Part shown: piece by piece, positions 9,643-18,234 of the stretch
How positions within the stretch are numbered: the first letter of the stretch is position 1
Layout of the letters: the number at the start of each line of letters is the position of its first letter
Origin: an uncultured Latescibacterota bacterium
GTDB taxonomy: Bacteria; Latescibacterota; UBA2968; UBA8231
Direction: 5' to 3'
Assembly: GCA_951813615.1 (NCBI GenBank)
Contig: OX638377.1
Location: 3,100,001 to 3,164,000 of the forward strand
Length of the DNA stretch: 64,000 nt
Program-made: the position numbers and the translations under genes
The notes under the pieces: generated by a model
Database searches by the model: none
Told to the model about the DNA's origin: nothing
The model's input: the letters and a program-made list of their open reading frames with translations, nothing else

Positions 9643-11517
9643 ATGGAAAAACTGATCTGGCTACTGGTCTTTACCATCGGCTATTGGTCGTACTGCGTCT
9701 TCTGGGGCGTCAAAGGTGCTCGCCAAGCTAAGACGGCCTCGGATTACTTCATCGCCGGCCGCGGCATCGGCCTGTGGGTCTTTGTACTAGCCGCTACCGC
9801 CACCTCCTTTAGCGGCTGGACCTTCGTCGGCCACCCCGGCACCATCTACAACGTCGGCCTGCCCTACGCCTTTGCTTCCTTCTACGCTATTACCATCCCC
9901 TTCACTGGGGTCTTGTTCCTCAAGCGCCAGTGGCTTTTGGGCCAGCGCTTTGGCTACATCACGCCGGGCGAGATGTTCAGCGACTACTACCGCACGGATG
10001 CGATGCGCTTCCTCACCGTCATCGTCGCGCTCGTCTTCAGCGTGCCCTATCTCGGCATCCAACTCAAGGCATCGGGCCTGCTGTTCAACCGCCTGACGAC
10101 CGGTACGCCGCTGGAGGGCAGCTTCATCGGCTCGGTAGAAGGCGGGGCGATTGTGCTTTCGGTCATCGTCTTTGTCTACGTAGCATCCGGCGGGTTGCGC
10201 TCGGTGGCCTACGTGGACTGCGCCCAGTGCATCCTCTTGGCCTTCGGCATCGTCGTCCTCGGCTTTATGGCCCTCGACTTGGTCGGCGGCTGGACGGCCT
10301 TCAAAGAGGGTTTGGCCGCCCTCGCCGAGCAAAAACCCGACATGGTCGCCATTCCGACCCGGCCGGAGTCAGACTCCTTTTTCGAACGAGTCGGCACCCT
10401 GTTTTTTGACGCCCAAGGCGGCCCTTGGACCGGCCTGATGATTCTGACCTATATGTTCGCCTTGATGGGCATCCAGTCGGCTCCGGCCTTTTCGATGTGG
10501 GCTTTTGCCAACCGCGACCCGAAGCCTTTTCCCTGGCAACAGGTTTTCGCCTCTTCGCTGATCATCGGCGGCATCTTGTTCTTTTTTACGGCCTTTCAAG
10601 GACTAGGCGTCCGGCTGCTCGATATGGAACTGATCCCAGGGACTAAACCCCTCGGCCTGCCCGCATCCGACCACTTGGTTCCCTACCTGATCGACACCTT
10701 GGCCGGCAGCTTTCCCTTCCTCTTGGGGCTTTTGGCCGTTTGCGCGCTAGCCGCGATGCAATCGACCGGGGCCGCCTATATGTCCACGGCTAGCGGCATT
10801 ATCACCCGCGATCTCTATCGCCATTTTTTTAATAAAGAAGCATCGCATTCGGCCCAAGTCTTCGTCGGTCGCTTGACTGTGGCGGTCGTCGTCAGCCTAG
10901 CCCTGCTAGTCGGACTAGCCTCCGGCGACCTGCTCGTCTTGCTGGGGGGACTGGCCGTTTCTTATGGATTCCAAATGTGGCCAGCGCTTTTAGGCATCTG
11001 CTACATCCGCTTCTTCACTCCCAAGGCCATCGTCGCCGGACTCATCGCCGGACTCATCGCCGTTACCTTCACCTATATAACCGAGTTGGGCGGACTCATC
11101 GGCATTGGCCGCTATCCGCTCACACTGCACAGCGCCGGTTGGGGCATCCTCTTTAATATGGGCATTGTCGTCGTCGTCAGTTTGTTCACCCAGCCCAAGG
11201 AAGCCAACCATCTGGCCCACCGCGATCGCTACCACCACTTTCTCAAAGAGCACACGGCTCTGCCCGAGGCCAAAAAGAAGTGGAAAAAGCCGGTCTGGAT
11301 TCTGACGATCGTCTGGTTCCTCTGCGCCATCGGCCCCTTTGCCGTCTTAGGCAATCAAACCGATCCCGCCCATTGGCCCTTGGGCATCCCCACGCTGTGG
11401 ATATGGCAAATCGCCTGGTGGATCATCGGCTGTTTTATGATGTATTTGCTGGCCTTTAAGCTGGAAATGTCCACCGTCCCCACCAGCGAGGTCGAATCCC
11501 CGCCGCAAGACGACTGA
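9643..11517 (+). CDS. Sodium:solute symporter (SSS family)
   Basis: 624 residues with about 13-14 membrane segments. Typical SSS features are the N-terminal ASDYFIAGRGIGLWV segment, ATSFSGWTFVGHPG in TM2, and the later AAMQSTGAAYMSTASGIITRDLYR motif, which contributes to the Na+ site. The family imports sugars, amino acids, choline or carboxylates with Na+; the substrate here is not predictable. The long C-terminal soluble segment and final helix are within family range. It starts three bases after the upstream stop and is followed two bases later by the NhaC-type gene, so the three genes form an operon. Confidence 0.92.
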   Translation: MEKLIWLLVFTIGYWSYCVFWGVKGARQAKTASDYFIAGRGIGLWVFVLAATATSFSGWTFVGHPGTIYNVGLPYAFASFYAITIPFTGVLFLKRQWLLGQRFGYITPGEMFSDYYRTDAMRFLTVIVALVFSVPYLGIQLKASGLLFNRLTTGTPLEGSFIGSVEGGAIVLSVIVFVYVASGGLRSVAYVDCAQCILLAFGIVVLGFMALDLVGGWTAFKEGLAALAEQKPDMVAIPTRPESDSFFERVGTLFFDAQGGPWTGLMILTYMFALMGIQSAPAFSMWAFANRDPKPFPWQQVFASSLIIGGILFFFTAFQGLGVRLLDMELIPGTKPLGLPASDHLVPYLIDTLAGSFPFLLGLLAVCALAAMQSTGAAYMSTASGIITRDLYRHFFNKEASHSAQVFVGRLTVAVVVSLALLVGLASGDLLVLLGGLAVSYGFQMWPALLGICYIRFFTPKAIVAGLIAGLIAVTFTYITELGGLIGIGRYPLTLHSAGWGILFNMGIVVVVSLFTQPKEANHLAHRDRYHHFLKEHTALPEAKKKWKKPVWILTIVWFLCAIGPFAVLGNQTDPAHWPLGIPTLWIWQIAWWIIGCFMMYLLAFKLEMSTVPTSEVESPPQDD

Positions 11518-11518
11518 G

Positions 11519-13213
11519 GTGCGCTCCGCCTTTCCCTTTCTCCGCCTAGTGCTAGCGCTCGGCGCGGCCCTGCTCGGCGCACTGCTCCTGCCCGATCAAG
11601 GTACAACGAGCGGACTGAGCCTCTTTCCGCCCGCCGCGGCCATTCTGGTCGCCGTCGCCACCGGTCGCCTGATTCTAGGACTCGGGTTGGCAATCGTCGG
11701 CGGTGCGTTTATTTCTTTGCCAGCAGACGTCCCTTTTTACGCGATCCCATTCCGCGGCTTAGAACGTGCCCTCCTAGACTTTGTCTGGACCCCGCTGCGC
11801 GACTCCTTCCAGCTCTTTATCCTCGGCTTCACCGCCTCGCTCATCGGCATGGTGCGCGTCATCTCGCTGGCTGGAGGCACCCGTGGCATCGCCGACCTGT
11901 TAGTCGCCCGAGCCGCGGGTGTGCGCTCGGCCCGGCTGGCCACCGCGCTGTTGGGGCTGGCGGTCTTCTTCGACGATTACGCCAACACGCTCGTCGTCGG
12001 CACCACCATGCGCCCCATCGCCGATCGCTTCCGCATCTCGCGCGAAAAATTGGCCTTTCTCGTCGATTCTACCGCCGCCCCCGTGGCCGGTATCGCGGTC
12101 GTCAGCACTTGGATCGGCTTTGAAGTGGGGCTGTTCGACAGCGCGATGGAGCAAGTCGGCGCGGGGGTTTCCGGCTACGAACTGTTCTTCCGCGCCCTGC
12201 CGGCCCGCTTCTACTGCCTGCTAACCCTCGCCTTTGTACTGTGCTCCACCGTCGCTGGCCGCGATTTTGGCCCCATGCTCAAAGCCGAGCGCCGCGCCCG
12301 ACAAACGGGCCAAGTCCTCGCGCCGGGAGCCCGCCCGATGACCGGCGACGCCTCCCAACTCCCCGAGCACCCCGGCCTCCGCGCCCATTGGGCCGTGGCC
12401 GCAGGCCCCGTCCTCCTCGTCGTCGCTGGCGTACTCGGTGGGATGCACTTAGACGCCAGCCAAGCACCGGCCGTGGTGGCCGCCCGCGCCGAACACGGCT
12501 TTTTTGCCCGGCTCTACTGGATCCAAGTTTTCTCCCACGCCGACGGAGCCAAAGTGATGTTCCTCTCCGCCTTAGCGGGCTCGGTACTGGCAGCGGTTTT
12601 AGCCCTAACCCGCCGCGAAGAAGCAAGCCCTAGACGCCCGCTCGGCCTAGTGAAAGTCTGCAAGACCTGGGCGAGCGGCATTACGGGCTTTTCCTATGCG
12701 CTGGTGATCTTGATCTTGGCCTGGGCGATTAAGGAAACCTGCGAGGCCGTCGAGACCTCGGCCTATATCGTCGGTGTGCTCTCCGGCTTTCTCGACCCGC
12801 ATTTCCTCCCCCTCCTCGTCTTCCTACTTGCCGCAGTGGTCGCCTTCTCCATCGGCACCTCGTGGACGACCATGGCCGTCCTCTTGCCTACCATGATCCC
12901 GGTCGCCTACGACTTGGGCGGTCTGGCACTGACGGTCCTCGTCGCCGCCGCGGTATTGGACGGCGCGATCTTCGGCGACCACTGCTCTCCCATCAGCGAC
13001 ACTACTGTGCTCTCCAGCATTGCCGCGGCCTGCGACCACTTAGCCCACGTGCGCACCCAGATACCTTACGCCCTGACGACCATGACGATCGCTGGGCTGT
13101 GCGGCTACTTGGGCAGCACCCTGCTGTGGTCGCCGACCACTGGCTTGGTCGTGGGGCTATGCCTAATTGTAGTAGTAATTTTTACAGTGGGAAGAAAAAC
13201 GGACGCCGATTGA
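11519..13213 (+). CDS. nhaC: Na+/H+ antiporter, NhaC family
   Basis: 564 residues, GTG start two bases after the symporter stop. Multi-spanning membrane protein with NhaC-family signatures: FFDDYANTLVVGTTMRPIADRF, DSTAAPVAGIAVVSTW, SIGTSWTTMAVLLPTMIP and DGAIFGDHCSPISDTTVLSS. The last contains conserved acidic and His residues for ion exchange. A hydrophilic, Pro/Arg-rich insert (about 255-300) separates the halves. Its role would be Na+ expulsion with H+ uptake. Being next to a Na+-driven symporter suggests that the pair recycles Na+ across the inner membrane. The exact family member (NhaC versus malate/lactate antiporter) is less certain. Confidence 0.88.
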   Translation: MRSAFPFLRLVLALGAALLGALLLPDQGTTSGLSLFPPAAAILVAVATGRLILGLGLAIVGGAFISLPADVPFYAIPFRGLERALLDFVWTPLRDSFQLFILGFTASLIGMVRVISLAGGTRGIADLLVARAAGVRSARLATALLGLAVFFDDYANTLVVGTTMRPIADRFRISREKLAFLVDSTAAPVAGIAVVSTWIGFEVGLFDSAMEQVGAGVSGYELFFRALPARFYCLLTLAFVLCSTVAGRDFGPMLKAERRARQTGQVLAPGARPMTGDASQLPEHPGLRAHWAVAAGPVLLVVAGVLGGMHLDASQAPAVVAARAEHGFFARLYWIQVFSHADGAKVMFLSALAGSVLAAVLALTRREEASPRRPLGLVKVCKTWASGITGFSYALVILILAWAIKETCEAVETSAYIVGVLSGFLDPHFLPLLVFLLAAVVAFSIGTSWTTMAVLLPTMIPVAYDLGGLALTVLVAAAVLDGAIFGDHCSPISDTTVLSSIAAACDHLAHVRTQIPYALTTMTIAGLCGYLGSTLLWSPTTGLVVGLCLIVVVIFTVGRKTDAD

Positions 13214-13229
13214 CTTTGCCGTGGACGGA

Positions 13230-13730
13230 CTACCACCCCGCCGTCGTCCGATCCACCAATTCCTCTAGCACCATGTCCAGCGCTCGCTCTACCGCTGGAT
13301 CTCGCCCCTCTTCCTCGGCCAACGCTGCGTCATAGGTTCCCCATCCCTCCAGCTCGGCCAACGCCAACAGCACCTCCCCATCCTCCAGCTTCACTAGTTC
13401 GGCCGCCACCAAGACCGCAAACCGGTACTGCTCGGTCTGCTCAGCCGTCGTATAGGTAAAGGGGCGGTCCTCTATCGAGATCACGTTGAGCTGCAAGAGG
13501 GCATCGGCGCTCTCTTCGTCAACTACTCGCAACTGGCCGTCCTCGGCGTAGGCATCAATAGCGAGTTCCGTTAGACGCTCGGCCACGGCAAACTCCGAGG
13601 TCTGGTTGTCGGCCACGGGAATGCCAATGCTGCGGATGCCACCTAGTAGGCCGCCGGAGGTCGAGTAGTAAGCGCATCCTCCAATGCAGAGCGCGGCCAG
13701 CGCGGTTCTAATCGTCTGGCTTACTCGCAT
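13230..13730 (-). CDS. LptE-like outer-membrane LPS-assembly lipoprotein
   Basis: 166 residues from the ATG at 13728-13730. The open frame continues upstream, but only through a repeat region read in the wrong frame. The leader MRVSQTIRTALAALCIGGC ends in a lipobox with lipidated C19. It continues YYSTSGG...RSIGIPVADNQTSEFAVAERLTELAIDAY, the pattern of LptE/RlpB-type proteins (a short lipoprotein with a conserved F/I-P-x-F/V-xN motif and a helix). LptE plugs the LptD barrel for LPS export. The start codon lies inside the first unit of a 27-base tandem repeat that belongs to the upstream gene, and the two genes overlap by 23 bases. Confidence 0.68.
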   Translation of the reverse strand: MRVSQTIRTALAALCIGGCAYYSTSGGLLGGIRSIGIPVADNQTSEFAVAERLTELAIDAYAEDGQLRVVDEESADALLQLNVISIEDRPFTYTTAEQTEQYRFAVLVAAELVKLEDGEVLLALAELEGWGTYDAALAEEEGRDPAVERALDMVLEELVDRTTAGW

Positions 13731-14262
13731 CGTCTTCAGCCGCCGACTTGCCCGCATCGCCCTCAGCCACCGGCTTGCCCGCATCGTCCTCGACCGCCGA
13801 CTTGCCCGCATCATCCTCGGCCACTGGCTCGCTCTCATCCTCGGCCGCCGCCAGCGACCGCGCTCCGTCACCCACGGCAATGGGCTGGTTCTGGGGCCGT
13901 CCCCGGACATCGGTCCCTCGCACCTCCATCCGCTGCCACTGCTCTTGGCCCGGGGCGCGAGCCACTGAGTGCTCGACCATCATCGCACTCAACGGCCGGG
14001 TATCGCCTACCACTGGTGCCTCGCCTATGACCGGAGCCCGTACCGTACACAGGCATTCCTGCACATGGGTGGCGACCACCCGCGCCTTAACCGCTTCCCA
14101 ACGGCCCAGCGACTGCCCGCTGTCCGGGTCCTCGATCTCCCCGTGCAGGGCGAAAATGGCAAAGGCCATACCCTCCTGGACGCCTTGGTCGGTACCAACA
14201 TTGAGCACCAAGGTTGTGTCGTCGATGATCGCAGCTACTTTGCCTTCAATAGGCGTGCTCAT
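13708..14262 (-). CDS. FlgT-C-like domain protein with acidic C-terminal tandem repeats
   Basis: 184 residues. The first 75 residues (GKVAAIIDDTTLVLNVGTDQ then GVQEGMAFAIF) resemble the FlgT C-terminal/SHS2-like beta domain found in envelope and curli-type proteins. The tail (about 140-184) is a 9-residue acidic repeat of the AEDDAGKSA type. No signal peptide is visible. The ATG has AGGAG nine bases upstream. The gene lies between an M23 peptidase and an LptE-like gene, suggesting an envelope link. The function is not known. Confidence 0.62.
   Translation of the reverse strand: MSTPIEGKVAAIIDDTTLVLNVGTDQGVQEGMAFAIFALHGEIEDPDSGQSLGRWEAVKARVVATHVQECLCTVRAPVIGEAPVVGDTRPLSAMMVEHSVARAPGQEQWQRMEVRGTDVRGRPQNQPIAVGDGARSLAAAEDESEPVAEDDAGKSAVEDDAGKPVAEGDAGKSAAEDDASKPDD
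13720..13854. repeat. 27-base tandem repeat, five units
   Basis: The core CTTGCCCGCATC recurs at 13720 (as CTTACTCGCATC), 13747, 13774, 13801 and 13828 (as CTCGCTCTCATC), exactly 27 bases apart. On the minus strand it encodes the acidic AEDDAGK-type repeat of the FlgT-C-like protein. The LptE-like start codon is in the first unit. Confidence 0.88.
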
Positions 14263-14276
14263 GCAACTATACTCCT

Positions 14277-14315
14277 AAAAAAAAGAGACCGGCCCGCGCT
14301 CGCTGGACCGGTCTC
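14277..14315 (-). terminator. Rho-independent terminator of the M23 peptidase gene
   Basis: The stem GAGACCGG/CCGGTCTC (14285-14315) has a GC-rich loop and is followed on the minus strand by eight T (14284-14277). It ends the M23 gene just before the ribosome site of the next leftward gene. Confidence 0.88.
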
Positions 14316-14337
14316 GATATGCTTGATGGGGTTTAAC

Positions 14338-15378
14338 TCACCCGCCTGCGACCCACATATCGCCCTCGCTCTGGTCGAAGTCGAAAATGAAATCTTCTGG
14401 ATCCTTGTATCCCCGGTGCTTGCTCAACTCGCGGTCTCGCAAGCGCACCCCGTAGTGTAAGTGGGGGCCGGTCGAGCGGCCCGTGCTGCCCATCGTTCCA
14501 ATCTGCTGCCCGCGCTTCACCTGCTGGCCCTGTTTGACCAAGATTTTGTCCAAGTGGCCGTATTCGGTCTGGTAACCGCCCAGGCGCGCATAGGGCTGGC
14601 CCTGCTCGTCGAGTTCCTTTTTCCGATGGTCGAGCGTAATCGTATTACCGAGGTATCTATCCTTCCCGGCGTTGCTTACAAAGCCATCCGCCGTCGCGTA
14701 GATGGGTGCCCCTCTGCGGCCGGCGAAATCGACGCCACGGTGGAAGGCCCGCCGCCCAGTGAAGGGATCTCTGCGCCACCCAAAGGGCGACGACAGCCAC
14801 GACATCTTCCCGCGGACGGGTGAAATCGTCGGCAAGTATTGGACGTTGGTTTCTTCGAATTTGCGCTCGATTTCCTCAAAGCTCTTTTCTTGGAGGCTGG
14901 TCATCCGCTTCAGATAGTCGATGCGCACGCTCATTTCGCGCATCATCCTCTGCTTTTGGGGCGGCAAAGACGCGAACTCCGTGGACAAATCCTCCACGCC
15001 TCCGACGCCGCCCGACTCTTGATCCGCGGCGAGCGCTCCCATCTCAAGCGGCTCCAACTCGTGGTGGGCGCGCAATCTATCTTCAGTCGCCTTGAGCTGA
15101 TCCATAACTTGCCCGAGTTGCTGTACTTCCTCGCGGGTTTGCTCTAAGGTGTGGAGGAGGATTTCGTTTTCGTCCTGCAAGGCCAGCAGCGCTTTCTGAT
15201 CGCTCGGCTGATAAAAGCTCAAACCCTGGGCGTGGGCGAAGTAACCAAGCGCCCCCACAAAACCAAATCCCCCCAGCATAATCAGACCTAGGAGGCGAGG
15301 AAAGAAACCGTATTCGCGCGCCTGACCATCTCGGGGGGAAATAACGATAAAATTGCGGCGTTTGCCTAGGATATTCAC
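14338..15378 (-). CDS. M23-family metallopeptidase, membrane-anchored, with coiled coil
   Basis: 346 residues, GTG start with AGGA eight bases upstream. The layout is a short cytoplasmic N-terminus, one membrane helix (about 27-49), a coiled coil (60-175), then an M23/LytM domain (180-335). Zn2+ ligands are H213 and D217 in FHRGVDF, and H308 in GPHLHYG. H306 and H275 (YGHL) are the catalytic histidines. All are intact, so an active peptidoglycan endopeptidase is expected, rather than an EnvC/NlpD-like activator with lost zinc ligands. It diverges from coaX. Confidence 0.92.
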   Translation of the reverse strand: MNILGKRRNFIVISPRDGQAREYGFFPRLLGLIMLGGFGFVGALGYFAHAQGLSFYQPSDQKALLALQDENEILLHTLEQTREEVQQLGQVMDQLKATEDRLRAHHELEPLEMGALAADQESGGVGGVEDLSTEFASLPPQKQRMMREMSVRIDYLKRMTSLQEKSFEEIERKFEETNVQYLPTISPVRGKMSWLSSPFGWRRDPFTGRRAFHRGVDFAGRRGAPIYATADGFVSNAGKDRYLGNTITLDHRKKELDEQGQPYARLGGYQTEYGHLDKILVKQGQQVKRGQQIGTMGSTGRSTGPHLHYGVRLRDRELSKHRGYKDPEDFIFDFDQSEGDMWVAGG

Positions 15379-15393
15379 TATTATATTCCTATC

Positions 15394-15476
15394 TGCTAGA
15401 CTACTAGCAACTTTTGCAGCTTTTAGTTTGTCGGTTATTTTGGATAGTTTGACTTAAAACCTAGTTATATTATAAA
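15394..15476 (+). promoter_or_regulatory. coaX promoter region
   Basis: In the A/T-rich gap between the divergent M23 and coaX genes, TTGACT (15449-15454) and TATAAA (15471-15476) are 16 bases apart and point toward coaX. A short palindrome, TGCTAG-ACTA-CTAGCA (15394-15409), lies on the M23 side. The leader has no clear Shine-Dalgarno sequence before the coaX ATG. Confidence 0.6.
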
Positions 15477-15509
15477 GATCGCGGCAGAAAGTCAATTCCA
15501 AATTCCTCC

Positions 15510-16259
15510 ATGCTCTTGGTCATCGACATCGGCAACACCTGCCTCGACATCGGCCTTTTGGCCGGCGACGACGCCATCTTCCGCCACAAATGTCCCACGA
15601 CCTCTCCAGCCGCTACAGACCTACCACGCCTGCTGGCACCGCTTGCCGCGCCCCCGGCCGGCGCGGTCATCGGATCGGTCGTTGCGGAATTGGGGGCTGC
15701 GTACGCAGAGGCGTGTCGCGGCCTCTCCTCTGGCCCCGTTCTCCAAGCGAGCAGTGCCTGGGATTGGGGGCTACGCCTCGACTACGACGATCCGGCTCGG
15801 ATTGGCGTTGACCGCCTCGCCGCGGCCGCGGCCGCTCATCGCGCAACCCCGGATGGCCGAGCAACCGTGGTTGTCGATGCCGGCACCGCGCTAACGGTCG
15901 ATGCCATCGCCGCCGAGGGCACCTTCCGCGGCGGTGCGATTGCCCCGGGGCTGCGCCTCGGATTAAACGCCCTCAGCGCGGGCACTAGCTTCTTGCCCCA
16001 AGTCGAACCGGCGGCCACAATGCCCCTGCTGGGCAAGAACACCCCGGATGGCCTGCGCTCGGGGGCAGTGCATGGGTCGGCTGCACTCGTCGAGGGCCTC
16101 TGCGTGCGCATGGCCGCAGCTTTAGACAGCCCTATCGCGATCTTTCTCACCGGCGGCGACGCCCCCCTGCTCCACCCGCATATCGCCGCGGTCCACACGT
16201 GCGATCCCGACCTCGTACTGCGCGGCTTGGCCTTCGCGTACAGGCGGCGCACTGCTTGA
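15510..16259 (+). CDS. coaX: Type III pantothenate kinase
   Basis: 249 residues, normal for CoaX. It phosphorylates pantothenate in the first step of CoA synthesis and belongs to the ASKHA fold. Motifs are DIGNT at residues 6-10 (phosphate 1), GVDRLAAAAAA (pantothenate and dimer interface), VVDAGTALTVDAI (phosphate 2/adenosine), and FRGGAIAPGL with SAGTSFLPQV near the C-terminal half. Type III kinases need a monovalent cation and are not feedback-inhibited by CoA. It lies alone between a divergent peptidase and the S41 protease gene. Confidence 0.94.
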   Translation: MLLVIDIGNTCLDIGLLAGDDAIFRHKCPTTSPAATDLPRLLAPLAAPPAGAVIGSVVAELGAAYAEACRGLSSGPVLQASSAWDWGLRLDYDDPARIGVDRLAAAAAAHRATPDGRATVVVDAGTALTVDAIAAEGTFRGGAIAPGLRLGLNALSAGTSFLPQVEPAATMPLLGKNTPDGLRSGAVHGSAALVEGLCVRMAAALDSPIAIFLTGGDAPLLHPHIAAVHTCDPDLVLRGLAFAYRRRTA

Positions 16260-16338
16260 CGCGGTACTAGCCCGTCCATAGTATGTCAGTATGTCCTTAA
16301 TAGCAGTTTAGCACGTTTCACTGACCAAGGAGTGTCGC

Positions 16339-18213
16339 TTGTCCATTTTGCGCATTTCGCTACTGCTCGCCCTCATCGCATCCGCTTCCGACCTGCGGGC
16401 CGAGCGCTCCGTTGAAGACGAATACAAAGCCCTGTTGTGGAAGACGGCCCAGATCATCCACCAGTACTACGTTGACGAAGTGCACCCCGATTCCCTCGCG
16501 CAGGCCGCGGCGCGCGGGATATTCAACGCCTTAGATCCAGCCTCGGAATACGAGTTCAATGCCCATGTCGAATTCAACGGCGAAAGCCCTGCAAAGCAGC
16601 TAAACCACCGCCTCTACACCCTCATGCAGGTGGCCCAAGCCATCGACGAGAAAGCCCTTTATCCCGTCGCAGCGGACACGCTAATCCGCTTTGGCATCGC
16701 CGGGATGATGGAAATTCTCGACCCCTATTCGGTGTTTTTGGAAAAGCGCAATCTCGACAACTTCAACATCCAGACCCAAGGCAAATACGGGGGGCTAGGC
16801 TTCCGCATCCAAGTCGTCTATCCCGACAGCGCAATTGCCGTGTGGAGCCTCCTGCACGACCGGACTCCAGCGGCCCTAGCCGGCGTCAAGTCGGGCGATC
16901 TCATCACCGCGATTAACAACACTTCCACCAAGGGCATGTCGGCCGGCGTGGCCGCCGACAGTATGCGCGGCACGCCCGGCACCCCCGTGACCCTGACCCT
17001 AGCGCGCGCCGACCGCCCCACGCCCTTTGACCTGACGATTGAACGCCAAGAAGTGCAGATGAACAGCGTCTCCTTGGCCACCCTCTTCCCCGACGACACC
17101 GGCTATATCAAGCTCTATAGCTTCCAAAAGGGGTCGAGCCGGGAGATGTTCAAGGCCATCGTCGAGTTAGAGGAACAAGGCATGGAGCGGCTGATCTTTG
17201 ACCTGCGCGGCAACGGCGGTGGCTACCTCGAAGAAGCCGTGCAGATTGCCGACCTTTTCCTGCCCCGCGACCACCTCGTGGTCTTTACCGCGGGTCGCGC
17301 CTTCAAAGACACTGTCAGTTACGCAACCAGCGAGGACGCCTTATTGCACGACATGCCCCTCGTCGTCTTGGTCAATCACCAGTCTGCTTCGGCGTCCGAG
17401 ATCGTCGCCGGGGCCATCCAAGACTGGGACCGCGGGCTGGTGCTGGGGACTACGACCGTGGGCAAGGGCTCCGTTCAGCAGGTCGTCCACATCGACGACC
17501 GCGCCGAGCTCAAGCTGACCATGGCCGCTTGGCACACGCCCTCGGGCCGCTCCATCGACAAACGCATGCGCAAAGACTCCACCCTCGTCCGCGGGTACGA
17601 CAAGGAATTCAACACCCTCCTTCTCGAGCGCATTGTCCGCGGCGGCGGCGGTATCTCCCCAGACATAGAGGTGCCTGGGCGCAGCGGCAGCCGTCTCTAT
17701 GCTCTGCTCAAGGGATTCTACAGCCTCAACAACCAATTCTTCTACTACGCCCGCGAGCATCGGCTCAAGTACCCAGAGCTAACGCCTGACTTCGTCGCCG
17801 GTCCAGAGGATCTAGCGGCTTTCCGGGCCTTTGCCGAAAATCGCGAGTTCGACTACGTCAGTGAACTCCAAGCCCAAGCCGAGGAATTGGACAAGATCGC
17901 CGAAGAAGAGGAGTACAACCAACTCGCCAAGACGCTCAGCCAGCTAACCGACGAGATCGACACAATCGAGGAAAAACACTGGCAGGAAAACGAAGAGCTT
18001 ATCGCTTGGCAGCTCACCTTCGACATTCTCGAAAAAGCATTCGGGGAGCAAGTAGCCGAAGCGTACAATGTCACCGTGGATCCCCAAGTGCTGGAGGCGC
18101 GCCGCATCATCGCCGATCCAAGCGAGTACCAGATGTGGTTCGACAAGGAGGAAATAGGCGCATCAGCAGAAGAATCCATCGCCCAAGAAGACGGCAGTAA
18201 CAATCTCCAATAG
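16339..18213 (+). CDS. C-terminal processing peptidase (S41 family) with PDZ domain
   Basis: 624 residues. The TTG start has AAGGAG six bases upstream. A signal peptide (about 1-21) indicates a periplasmic enzyme. A helical N-terminal part precedes a PDZ domain (about 150-235; YGGLGFRI), then the S41 catalytic core. The Ser-Lys dyad is S351 in QSASASEI and K376 in VGKGSVQ, with the 25-residue spacing seen in Prc. An unusual acidic, Gln/Glu-rich C-terminal helical extension (about 500-624) follows the core. The likely role is to degrade or trim envelope proteins at their C-termini. Confidence 0.92.
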   Translation: MSILRISLLLALIASASDLRAERSVEDEYKALLWKTAQIIHQYYVDEVHPDSLAQAAARGIFNALDPASEYEFNAHVEFNGESPAKQLNHRLYTLMQVAQAIDEKALYPVAADTLIRFGIAGMMEILDPYSVFLEKRNLDNFNIQTQGKYGGLGFRIQVVYPDSAIAVWSLLHDRTPAALAGVKSGDLITAINNTSTKGMSAGVAADSMRGTPGTPVTLTLARADRPTPFDLTIERQEVQMNSVSLATLFPDDTGYIKLYSFQKGSSREMFKAIVELEEQGMERLIFDLRGNGGGYLEEAVQIADLFLPRDHLVVFTAGRAFKDTVSYATSEDALLHDMPLVVLVNHQSASASEIVAGAIQDWDRGLVLGTTTVGKGSVQQVVHIDDRAELKLTMAAWHTPSGRSIDKRMRKDSTLVRGYDKEFNTLLLERIVRGGGGISPDIEVPGRSGSRLYALLKGFYSLNNQFFYYAREHRLKYPELTPDFVAGPEDLAAFRAFAENREFDYVSELQAQAEELDKIAEEEEYNQLAKTLSQLTDEIDTIEEKHWQENEELIAWQLTFDILEKAFGEQVAEAYNVTVDPQVLEARRIIADPSEYQMWFDKEEIGASAEESIAQEDGSNNLQ

Positions 18214-18234
18214 GAGCTTGTATTTTGCGGCGGT

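Noticed and set aside
15380..15385. TATAAT box for the M23 gene on the minus strand
   Set aside because: It ends two bases before the GTG start, so transcription from it would begin inside the gene.
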